64,000 nt of DNA from Streptomyces sp. SLBN-118 (GTDB lineage Bacteria; Actinomycetota; Actinomycetes; Streptomycetales; Streptomycetaceae), in contig NZ_VFNP01000002.1 of the NCBI RefSeq assembly GCF_006715635.1, positions 1,674,001-1,738,000 of the forward strand. Reading direction: 5' to 3'. Positions 8,356-14,853 of this stretch are shown here, in pieces (within the stretch, counting starts at the first letter, position 1; each line of letters begins with the position of its first letter). The position numbers were made by a program, and so were the translations under genes. The notes beneath the pieces were generated by a model. It made no database searches. It saw only the letters and a list, made by a program, of their open reading frames with translations, and was not told the DNA's origin.

Positions 8356-9615
8356 GTGACGGCGCTCGACAAGACCGCGGCCCCCGCACCGGTGACGGCG
8401 GACGACCTGCCCGCACTGCGACGGCGTATCACCGCCGTGCTCATAGCCAGCCAGATTCTGGGCGGGCTCGGCGTCGCGACCGGCATCGCTCTGGCCACGG
8501 TGCTGGCGCAGCAGGTGAGCGGCACCGAGGCGCTGTCCGGTCTCGCGCCGACGGCGACCGTGGCCGGGACCGCGCTGCTGTCCATGCCGCTGGCCGCGCT
8601 GATGACGGCCCGCGGGCGCCGGCCGGGGCTGGTACTGGCGTATGTGCTGGGCGCGTTGGGCGCGGGCGTGGTCGTGCTGGCCGCTGTCGCCGACAACTTT
8701 CCGCTGCTGCTCCTCGGCATGGCCGTCTTCGGCGCCGGTTCGTCGGCGAATCTTCAGGCGCGCTTCGCCGCCGCCGACCTGGCCGAGCCCGAGCGGCGTG
8801 GCCGGGCCATCTCCAACGTCGTGTGGGCGACCACGATCGGCGCGGTGCTCGGCCCCAATATCGCCGCGCCCGCGGGCCGCAGCGTCTCCGGGCTCGGCAT
8901 ACCGGCTGCCGCGGGCCCCTTCGTCTGGGCGGCCGGGGTGTTCCTCGCCTCAGCGGTTCTGGTGCTTGTCCTGCTGCGCCCGGATCCGCTGCTGACGGCA
9001 CGGGCGCTTGCCCCGGCAGACCGCTCCCCCGAGGGGCGTTCGCTGAGGGCGGGGATGCGTGCTGTGCGCGAATCGCCGATGGCGCAGCTCGCGCTGGTCA
9101 CCGTCGCCGCCTCGCACACCGCGATGGTGTCGATCATGTCGATGACCCCGGTGGCGCTCAGCCACCACGGCGCGGGCATCGAGCTGATCGGCCTGGTGAT
9201 CAGCGGCCATATCGCGGGCATGTACGCGTTCTCGCCGGTCATGGGCTGGCTGGCGGACCGTATCGGCAGACTCGCCGTCATCGGTCTGGCGGCCGGGCTG
9301 ATCTCCTTGGCCGCACTTCTCGCCGGCACGGCGGGGGCAAGCCACGGGCAGACGGCCGCCGGCCTCTTCGTTCTCGGCCTGGGCTGGTCGGCCGGCCTGG
9401 TGTCCGGCTCCACGCTGCTCACCGATTCGGTTCCGCAGCCTGCCCGCGCCGCCGTGCAGGGCCTGTCCGACCTGACCATGAACACCTCGGCGGGGATCGG
9501 CGGCGCGGCGGCCGGGCTGATCGTCGCGCAGGCGAGCTACGGCTGGCTGAACGTTGTCGGCGCCTGCCTGCTCCTGCCGATGGCGGCTCTGGCCGTACGC
9601 AGGGCGCTCAGATGA
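8356..9615 (+). CDS. MFS transporter
   Basis: 419 aa major-facilitator protein with twelve predicted membrane helices and a central cytoplasmic loop near residue 205. Elements of the MFS loop motif are visible (MTARGRRPGLV after helix 2 and MGWLADRIGRLAVIG after helix 8). The GTG start at 8356 follows the palindrome at 8303-8322. The substrate cannot be told from sequence. It lies 94 bp upstream of psuG and psuK on the same strand, so import of pseudouridine or export of a nucleoside-like compound is possible but is inference only. Confidence 0.85.
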   Translation: MTALDKTAAPAPVTADDLPALRRRITAVLIASQILGGLGVATGIALATVLAQQVSGTEALSGLAPTATVAGTALLSMPLAALMTARGRRPGLVLAYVLGALGAGVVVLAAVADNFPLLLLGMAVFGAGSSANLQARFAAADLAEPERRGRAISNVVWATTIGAVLGPNIAAPAGRSVSGLGIPAAAGPFVWAAGVFLASAVLVLVLLRPDPLLTARALAPADRSPEGRSLRAGMRAVRESPMAQLALVTVAASHTAMVSIMSMTPVALSHHGAGIELIGLVISGHIAGMYAFSPVMGWLADRIGRLAVIGLAAGLISLAALLAGTAGASHGQTAAGLFVLGLGWSAGLVSGSTLLTDSVPQPARAAVQGLSDLTMNTSAGIGGAAAGLIVAQASYGWLNVVGACLLLPMAALAVRRALR

Positions 9616-9709
9616 CCGAGGTGTGCAGCGAGGTGCAGGCACTGCCGGGATCTGCTCCAGGTTCCCGGGCGCGGGTTTGGGCGCCGCACTCCTGTGCCAG
9701 GGATGGGAC

Positions 9710-10612
9710 ATGCTGCTGACCGAAGTGACCGAGGAAGTACAGGAAGCGCTCGCCGCGCACCGGCCCGTCGTGGCCCTGGAGTCGACGATCATCGCGCACG
9801 GGCTGCCGCATCCGCGCAATCTGGCCGTCGCCGAGGAGCTGGAGGGGCTCGTACGCTCCGAGGGCGCCGTCCCAGCGACAGTCGCCGTGCTGGACGGCAC
9901 AGTCCATATCGGCCTGGACAAGCGGCAGTTGGAGCGTGTCGCGGGAGACGAGGACGTACGCAAGCTCGGGCACCGGGATCTTGCGCCGGCGCTGGCCGCG
10001 GGGGTGAGCGGGGCGACGACCGTCTCGGCGACGGCGTTCCTCGCGGCGCGGGCCGGGATCCGGGTCTTCGCGACCGGCGGCCTGGGCGGCGTGCACCGCG
10101 AGTGGACCGAGACGCAGGACGAGTCGGCGGATCTGCGGCTGCTCGCGGGGACCCGGATCGCGGTGGTGTGCGCGGGCGTGAAGTCGGTGCTCGACGTGCC
10201 CGCGACGCTGCAGCGGCTGGAGACGCTGGGCGTCGGGATTCTCGGATACGGCACGCGGGAGTTTCCCGGCTTCTATCTGACCTCCTCCGGACAGCCCGTC
10301 GACTGGACCGTCGGCACACCGCAGGAGGTGGCCGAGGTGATCCGGGCCGGGGACGCGCTCGGCGGTCCGGACACCGCGCTGATCGTCGCCAATCCGGTCC
10401 CTCGGACTGAGCAGCTGGATCCGGCGCTGCACGACCGGGTGCTGGCCGAGGCCCTTGACGAGTGCCGGGAGCGCGGCATCGGGGGCCAGGCCGTGACGCC
10501 GTTCCTGCTCGACTATCTGATGCGGCGCACGGAAGGTGCCTCGCTGGAGGCGAATGTGGCGGCGGTGCGCGGGAATGTGCGGCTGGCGGCGCGGATCGCG
10601 GCGGCGCTGTGA
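9710..10612 (+). CDS. psuG: Pseudouridine-5'-phosphate glycosidase
   Basis: 300 aa cytoplasmic enzyme that reversibly splits pseudouridine 5'-phosphate into uracil and ribose 5-phosphate. The family signatures are clear: VVALESTIIAHGLPHP near the N-terminus (Glu and Thr of the active site), GLDKRQLERVA, FATGGLGGVHRE, VVCAGVKSVLD, and the Lys of GVKS that forms the imine with ribose phosphate. The ATG at 9710 is chosen because the protein then starts just before the conserved region. The stop overlaps the start of the next gene (GTGA, 10609-10612), so the two are translationally coupled. Confidence 0.95.
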   Translation: MLLTEVTEEVQEALAAHRPVVALESTIIAHGLPHPRNLAVAEELEGLVRSEGAVPATVAVLDGTVHIGLDKRQLERVAGDEDVRKLGHRDLAPALAAGVSGATTVSATAFLAARAGIRVFATGGLGGVHREWTETQDESADLRLLAGTRIAVVCAGVKSVLDVPATLQRLETLGVGILGYGTREFPGFYLTSSGQPVDWTVGTPQEVAEVIRAGDALGGPDTALIVANPVPRTEQLDPALHDRVLAEALDECRERGIGGQAVTPFLLDYLMRRTEGASLEANVAAVRGNVRLAARIAAAL

Positions 10613-11541
10613 CGCTCCCCGGAGCCGCGAGCGGGGGTGCCCTGATCGTCATCGGCGATGTGGTCACCGATGTGGTGGCCCGGCATCGGGTGCCGCTCGC
10701 GCACGGTACGGACACGGCGGCCGCGATCCGTATCCTGCCGGGCGGCGCGGGGGCCAACGTGGCCTGTTGGGCGGCGCATTGGGGCTGCCGGGACGTTCGG
10801 CTGCTGGCCCGGGTCGGCCAGGAGGAGGCGGGCTGGCACGACGCGCGACTGCGGGCCGCGGGCGTACGGCCGCTCATCGTCCCGGACGCCGAGGCCCCGA
10901 CGGCCACGGTCATCGCCCTTGTCGACGCGACCGCCGAGCGGACTTTTCTCACCGACAGCGGCGCGGTCCTGCGCCTGTCCCCCGCCGACTGGTCGCCGTC
11001 GCTGCTGGACGGGGTCGGACACCTGCATCTGTCCGGCTATCTCGTCTTCGCCGACTCCAGCCGCCAACTGGCCCTGCTCGCCCTGGAGTCGGCGCGGGCA
11101 CGCGGCATTCCGGTGAGCGTCGACCCGGCATCGGCGGGCTTCATCGCGAAGCTGGGCGTGGACCGGATGCTGGCGGCGCTCAGGGGCGCGGACGTCCTCG
11201 TTCCCAACGCCGACGAGGCCCGTCTGCTGACCGGCCTGCCGGAGGCGGCCGACGCCGCCGCCAAGCTGAGCCGCCATGTCCCGCTCACGGTCGTGACTCT
11301 GGGCGCCGACGGCGCCCTGGTCGCGGAGTCGGGCACGGTCACGGCCCATGTCCCGGCCGTCCCGGCACAAGCGGTGGACTCGACCGGCGCAGGCGACGCC
11401 TTCACGGGCGCGTTCCTCGCCGCACGGCTCGCCGGCGCGGACGCGGCGACGGCCGCGGCCGAGGGTTGCCGGGCGGGCGCGGACGCGGTGGCACTGACCG
11501 GCGGCCGGCCGGATCAGCGCAGGCCGCCCCATGCGGGGTGA
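10609..11541 (+). CDS. psuK: PfkB family carbohydrate kinase, probable pseudouridine kinase
   Basis: 310 aa ribokinase-fold kinase. PfkB features: N-terminal IVIGDVVTDVV, substrate-binding GGAGANVACWAAHWG, and the C-terminal anion-hole motif DSTGAGDAFTGAFLA with the catalytic Asp. The GTG at 10609 overlaps the psuG stop by 4 bp, which fits the PsuK-PsuG pair that phosphorylates pseudouridine and then cleaves it. Ribokinase or adenosine kinase activity is possible on sequence alone; the neighbour decides for PsuK. Its 3' end overlaps the convergent uridine-kinase-like gene by 28 bp. Confidence 0.85.
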   Translation: MTLPGAASGGALIVIGDVVTDVVARHRVPLAHGTDTAAAIRILPGGAGANVACWAAHWGCRDVRLLARVGQEEAGWHDARLRAAGVRPLIVPDAEAPTATVIALVDATAERTFLTDSGAVLRLSPADWSPSLLDGVGHLHLSGYLVFADSSRQLALLALESARARGIPVSVDPASAGFIAKLGVDRMLAALRGADVLVPNADEARLLTGLPEAADAAAKLSRHVPLTVVTLGADGALVAESGTVTAHVPAVPAQAVDSTGAGDAFTGAFLAARLAGADAATAAAEGCRAGADAVALTGGRPDQRRPPHAG

Positions 11542-12149
11542 CGCGGATCATCGGCCCGTACGAGCACATCGGCGACGTCCGCGGGGCCCACCTCGTCCTC
11601 GTACCGCTCGAAGGCGGGCAGGGTCCAGCGCTCGCTCTCCCGCGTACGCCGCCGCAGCGCCGCCGGCGACAGCCGCAGATGCACGCTCAAGTCGAAGGGG
11701 AACCAGTGCCCGAGCAGGAAGGGGCCGTGCAGCAACAGCACACCGCCGGGAGGGAGTTCGGTGTGCGCACTGCGGGTGGCCCGATCGGTCACGGGGTCCC
11801 ACAGATCGGGCAGCACCCGCCCGCTGCCGTCCGCCTCCAGCGGCCCGAAGACCTCCCGCCACAGCGCCCCGGTGTCGTACCAGCCGCTGTAGTAGGTCTC
11901 GGGGTCTTCGCGCCCGTACTCGAACCGCAGCGAGGCGGGCCGCAGGAACCCTTCAGTCCCGACGACGAGAACGCTGCGCCCGCGCACCCGCAGCGCCTCC
12001 CCAAGGCGTGCGGCAAGCTCCCCGGTCCCCGCGGCGGGCGCCCCGTCGATGGCGATCCGCAGCCGGGAGCCGCCGTGCTCGGTGACCCCCATGGCCTTGT
12101 CGACGATGGCCTCTGCCAGCCGTTCCCAGGTGATCGCCTCGAATCTCAT
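11514..12149 (-). CDS. Uridine kinase-like P-loop protein with degenerate Walker A
   Basis: 211 aa, similar in layout to the uridine kinase/phosphoribulokinase fold: IAIDGAPAAGTGELA after residue 31, VVGTEGFLRP, and a SGWYDTGALWREVFGPL stretch. The P-loop is abnormal: where GxxxxGK[ST] is expected the protein has GAPAAGTG, with the Lys and Ser/Thr missing. Similar 'uridine kinase' proteins are widespread in Streptomyces, so this may be a family trait, and catalytic activity should not be assumed. It converges on psuK with a 28-bp overlap and sits 3 bp upstream of the cupin gene on its own strand. Confidence 0.7.
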   Translation of the reverse strand: MRFEAITWERLAEAIVDKAMGVTEHGGSRLRIAIDGAPAAGTGELAARLGEALRVRGRSVLVVGTEGFLRPASLRFEYGREDPETYYSGWYDTGALWREVFGPLEADGSGRVLPDLWDPVTDRATRSAHTELPPGGVLLLHGPFLLGHWFPFDLSVHLRLSPAALRRRTRESERWTLPAFERYEDEVGPADVADVLVRADDPRHPAWGGLR

Positions 12150-12152
12150 GGC

Positions 12153-12617
12153 CTACTTACCGGCGCACGGCGGCGCGTCCGCGTCATTCGACAACGGGCT
12201 GCCCGTGGGCAGCAGATAGGTCACGTACAGCACGACGGGCTCGCTGCCCAGGTTGCGCCCGATGTGCCGGTGCCGCCGCCCGGAGGGTTCGATGAAGGCC
12301 GTGCCGGCGGGCGTGACCTCGACCGAGCAGTCGTCCAGAGTCCGGGTCAGCGTCCCGGACTTGACGACGGCGAGGAGCTGCCCGGCATGCGTGTGCCAGC
12401 CGGTGGAGCCGCCCGGGGCGATGGTGATCGTCCGTACGACCACGTCCGTCTTCCCTCTGGCTTTCAGCTTGAGGGTCCCTTCCGAGACGCCCTGCGCGAG
12501 GATCGTGCCCGAAACGCCGCTGCCGGGCGTCGCGTTCGCCGCGGACGGCACCGTCGCGAGCGCCGCGAGGCACCCGACCAGGACCATCGCCGTGCGTGTT
12601 CTGTCCTTGAAGCCCAT
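12153..12617 (-). CDS. Secreted cupin-domain protein
   Basis: 154 aa. Residues 1-30 form a Sec signal peptide (Lys/Arg start, TAMVLVGCLAALATV core, cut near ANA-TPG). Residues 60-140 are a single cupin barrel with the metal-site motif GSTGWHTHAGQLLAVV and a second half EPSGRRHRHIGRN, giving His/His/Glu/His-type ligands. The ATG at 12617 has GGAG 5-6 nt upstream. Exported single-domain cupins have diverse or unknown roles; the substrate is not predictable. It lies 3 bp downstream of nothing on its own strand except the Y-RNA-like locus and runs toward the uridine-kinase-like gene 3 bp away. Confidence 0.8.
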   Translation of the reverse strand: MGFKDRTRTAMVLVGCLAALATVPSAANATPGSGVSGTILAQGVSEGTLKLKARGKTDVVVRTITIAPGGSTGWHTHAGQLLAVVKSGTLTRTLDDCSVEVTPAGTAFIEPSGRRHRHIGRNLGSEPVVLYVTYLLPTGSPLSNDADAPPCAGK

Positions 12618-12743
12618 GGAGTCTCCAGTCAGCGACATCGCCAAAACGGCCCCAACGTACCCGAAACGAGAGCGGGCCCGGGGGCGTAGCCGGCCCCCGA
12701 GCCCTGTGATGCCGCCCATGTGGCACGCCGGCACGCTTGAGAA

Positions 12744-12845
12744 CCCAGGTCAGTCATCATGTCGCCGCGTCCTGCCTTTGGACCACCGCGCATCGAGCTG
12801 CGCGGGCCGGACTTGAACCGGCATTTCGACGCACCGGGGCCTGGG
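12744..12845 (-). ncRNA. Permuted tRNA-like RNA, copy 2 (Y RNA / YrlA type)
   Basis: Read on the minus strand, this stretch forms a cloverleaf whose halves are in reversed order. The 3' half comes first: stem strand CGUCG (12827-12831), AAAU, T-arm GCCGG-UUCAAGU-CCGGC (12806-12822), acceptor strand CCGCGCA (12799-12805). A 6-nt loop follows, then the 5' half: acceptor strand UGCGCGG (12786-12792, 7 of 7 pairs), UG, D-arm GUCC-AAAGGCA-GGAC (12769-12783) with the GG pair, G, and stem strand CGGCG (12763-12767) pairing with CGUCG. Flanks CCCAGG (12840-12845) and CCUGGG (12744-12749) can pair, giving a closing stem. A tRNA mimic with its acceptor end closed by a loop and its outer ends paired is the known design of bacterial YrlA Y RNAs, partners of Ro60/Rsr. 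Outer limits are approximate; no anticodon is implied. Confidence 0.65.
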
Positions 12846-12874
12846 CCCGGTCGATCCGGCGATCGGCGGCGAAT

Positions 12875-13019
12875 GCTGAGTCTGGAGCAATAGTCTGAGA
12901 TTGATCGCGGTCTGCCTCTGCCGAGTTGGGCTACCGCGGCCCGCCGTTACGGAAAATGCCGCGGGGAGGCCTCGAACCTCCACTGGAACCGCGCAGTCAC
13001 GACAAGCTTCAGTTTCAGC
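12875..13019 (-). ncRNA. Permuted tRNA-like RNA, copy 1 (Y RNA / YrlA type)
   Basis: Same design as copy 2, directly upstream of it on the minus strand. 3' half: stem strand CGGUU (12987-12991), variable CCAGU, T-arm GGAGG-UUCGAGG-CCUCC (12965-12981), acceptor strand CCGCGGC (12958-12964), A. A 16-nt linker (12941-12956) follows, then acceptor strand GCCGCGG (12934-12940, 7 of 7 pairs), UA in tRNA positions 8-9, D-arm with AACUCGGCAGA loop (12917-12927), A, and GACCG (12908-12912), which pairs with CGGUU; the helix can extend to 7 bp. The flanks at 13006-13019 and 12875-12888 pair at 11 of 14 positions, closing an outer stem as in Y RNAs. Spacing of every arm matches a real tRNA, but only in permuted order. 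Family assignment is inference from architecture. Confidence 0.65.
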
Positions 13020-13035
13020 TTGCGCTCCTCGCGCA

Positions 13036-13061
13036 CCCCGCCCGCGCACAGGCGGACGGGG
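13036..13061 (-). terminator. Hairpin terminator of the 13073-13804 gene
   Basis: A 10-bp stem (arms 13052-13061 and 13036-13045, one G-U pair) with a 6-nt loop begins 12 nt after the stop codon on the minus strand. It separates the protein gene from the tRNA-like RNAs, although read-through could also supply them. Confidence 0.6.
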
Positions 13062-13072
13062 AGTCATTGAGG

Positions 13073-13804
13073 CTACCCGAACAGGTAGCCGAACACGGCG
13101 TCACCCACCCGCTGGTCGGCGACCTCCGTACCGTTGGCCTCCTCGCGGGCGAACTTCACGGCCTGCTGAAGCTTCTCCACCCGCTCGAGCAGCTCGTTCA
13201 CCCGCCGGGCCGGCAGCGCTCCGGAGAACTTCACCGTCGTCCAGTAACCGACGGGTATGTCCTCGTAGTACACCTCGACCTGCGCCGGGTGCTTCTCGGT
13301 TGCCTCGGCCTTCACATGGTTGCGCGGCACCTTCTTCGTGCGGAGCGTGCGCACCGCCTCCGTCTTCCAGTCATCCGTCGACGGGTCCAGCGTCCACGAC
13401 TCCGAGGCGTCGAGCACCGGGAGCTTGCGCACAAAGGTGGTGATGTCCGTGAGCTGCTTCTCCAGGAAGAGGAGGTACGCGACCGGCACATCGCTCACCA
13501 GGACGCGCCCGTCCACGGTCACATCGGCACGCGCCGCACAGTTGGCCCAGTCCTTCGTGGCGGTCACGTCGAACAGCCGGGTGAGCGTCTTCGCGGTCTC
13601 GCGCAGCACGTCCTCGGCCTTGACCTGCACCCGTGTGGACTCGGGCGGAAGCTGCTCACCCTCCTCGTCCTTGGGCTGGTACGTACGCGAGATTCCGGCC
13701 AGCAGCGCAGGCTTCTGGAGCCCGTGATGGGCGGCCGTCAGGTCCTGGTGCGCCTTGGACTTGACGCCTTTCTCGACTGCGATGATCTGATTGAGTTTCG
13801 CCAC
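13073..13804 (-). CDS. Streptomyces-conserved protein of unknown function
   Basis: 243 aa, soluble, no signal peptide or membrane segment. I recognise it as a protein that is strongly conserved among Streptomyces but not characterised. It opens VAKLNQIIAVEKGVKSKA and has an alpha-helical N-terminal half, a central beta region (ADVTVDGRVLVSDVPVAYL), a segment VEVYYEDIPVGYWTTVKFSG, and a coiled-coil-like helix RVNELLERVEKLQQAVKFA before GDAVFGYLFG at the end. It has no TROVE/Ro60 signature. The GTG at 13804 has no Shine-Dalgarno, and TAGCTT lies 7 nt upstream, so it may be leaderless. Its gene ends just upstream of the two Y-RNA-like transcripts on the same strand; a link to RNA metabolism is a guess from this position. 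Confidence 0.75.
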   Translation of the reverse strand: MAKLNQIIAVEKGVKSKAHQDLTAAHHGLQKPALLAGISRTYQPKDEEGEQLPPESTRVQVKAEDVLRETAKTLTRLFDVTATKDWANCAARADVTVDGRVLVSDVPVAYLLFLEKQLTDITTFVRKLPVLDASESWTLDPSTDDWKTEAVRTLRTKKVPRNHVKAEATEKHPAQVEVYYEDIPVGYWTTVKFSGALPARRVNELLERVEKLQQAVKFAREEANGTEVADQRVGDAVFGYLFG

Positions 13805-13900
13805 GTCGATCAAGCTATCAAGACGCCCCACACACACTCGAACGATTATTCAGATCCCACAGCTCTGTCACCGGCTCATGTCCTTCGGGGAGTACGCACC

Positions 13901-14240
13901 ATGGAGACAGCCGTCATCGCGGTCATCGGCACGCTGCTGGGATCGGTCGCCACCCATTTCTTCCAGCGCCAGACGGCCGATCGCACCGCCGCCCTCAGCC
14001 GCGCCGAACAGCTGCGGCAGGAGCGGATCTCCGCCTACAGCGCGTCGGACCGCTCATAGCGTTCGGAGCAGGCCCGAGAGACGCTGTCCGAGATCCGGAG
14101 CCCCGGGAGCGGATCTTCGAGGTGCTCTTCGACGGGCTGCGGCCACGCTGAACCGAAGGCGCGCAAAGCTTCTACGGAAGTCGCCGAACGGTCCGCGAGG
14201 CACACCGCCATCGCGAGCGCGGCAGGATCGGCCGGACAGG
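13901..14240 (+). pseudogene. Remnant of a Streptomyces membrane-anchored hypothetical gene
   Basis: An ATG at 13901 starts METAVIAVIGTLLGSVATHF, one N-terminal membrane helix followed by a charged coiled coil, the standard opening of a ~150-aa Streptomyces hypothetical family. The frame breaks after ISAYSA and stops at 14057-14059, only 52 codons in. The following 180 bp still encode pieces such as AKASTEVAERSARHTAIASAA in shifted frames, resembling the family's C-terminal part with internal deletion. I therefore call it a decayed gene; its function was unknown even when intact. Confidence 0.5.
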
Positions 14241-14242
14241 GC

Positions 14243-14701
14243 CTAACGGTTGTGGGCGGACCGGGCGCGGCGGTAAATGACGACGCCGCCGAGCAGCAAG
14301 GCGGCACCCGCGGGCGCGACGAGAGCGACCCCCTCTCCGGCGCCGGTCTCGGCGAGGCCCACCGGGGCTGCGGGTGTCTCGGGAGTCGGCGTTGAGGTGT
14401 GGGGCGCAGCGGGCTTCGGCGGCGTGGCGGGCCGCGGGCGAGCCGGGACAGGCGGCTTGCCGGGGGCGTTGGCGCAGGAGTTCCCGGTGGCCGGGTTGCG
14501 CGCTCCGACGACATTGACGGTGTTCCCGCAGACGTTGACCGGGACGTGCAAGGGCACCTGCACCGCGTTGCCGGACAGCAGGCCGGGCGAACGAGCCGCA
14601 CCGCCGTCCGCGTTGGAGTCGGCGTGCGCGTACCCGGCCATGGCGAGCGCGCCACCCGTGAGCAGCACGGTGGCCAGACCCTTTCGGTGAACCTGCCTCA
14701 T
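14243..14701 (-). CDS. Chaplin with sortase-type C-terminal signal
   Basis: 152 aa exported protein. Residues 1-28 are a signal peptide (cut near AHA-DSN). Residues 38-78 are one chaplin domain: LLSGNAVQVPLHVPVNVCGN...GNSC with the two conserved cysteines that form a disulfide. A Pro/Thr-rich spacer follows, then LAETG, a hydrophobic helix and RRARS, i.e. an LPXTG-like sorting signal for class E sortase anchoring. Chaplins are hydrophobic amyloid proteins that coat aerial hyphae. The known long chaplins (ChpA-C) have two chaplin domains before the anchor; this one has a single domain. ATG at 14701 is preceded by an AGGGAA. Monocistronic. Confidence 0.9.
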   Translation of the reverse strand: MRQVHRKGLATVLLTGGALAMAGYAHADSNADGGAARSPGLLSGNAVQVPLHVPVNVCGNTVNVVGARNPATGNSCANAPGKPPVPARPRPATPPKPAAPHTSTPTPETPAAPVGLAETGAGEGVALVAPAGAALLLGGVVIYRRARSAHNR

Positions 14702-14853
14702 GGGTTCCCTGCCTTCAGGAGAAGTTCGCGGGCGCTCACCCGCACCCGCACCAACGTCCATGAGGCCATTCGGGTTATTGGCTCATCGTTCCTTCACTCC
14801 ATCGAGTGTGCTGCTTATCGAACCAATCTGCGTGGCGCCGACACGGACACTCC

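Noticed and set aside
10536..12689. 717-aa plus-strand frame across psuK and the uridine-kinase-like gene
   Set aside because: It is low-complexity Arg/Gly/Pro shadow coding, opposite to or out of frame with recognised proteins.
12834..12852. Hairpin with CCCAGGC loop that looks like a tRNA-Leu(CAG) anticodon arm
   Set aside because: It lacks U33 and has no matching D-arm or acceptor in normal order; I treat it as an alternative hairpin in the leader of RNA copy 2.
12799..12940. A normal-order tRNA made of the D-arm at 12913-12931 and the T-arm at 12806-12822
   Set aside because: Its acceptor would pair at only 5 of 7 positions and no anticodon stem forms at proper spacing; the permuted pairings are complete for both copies.
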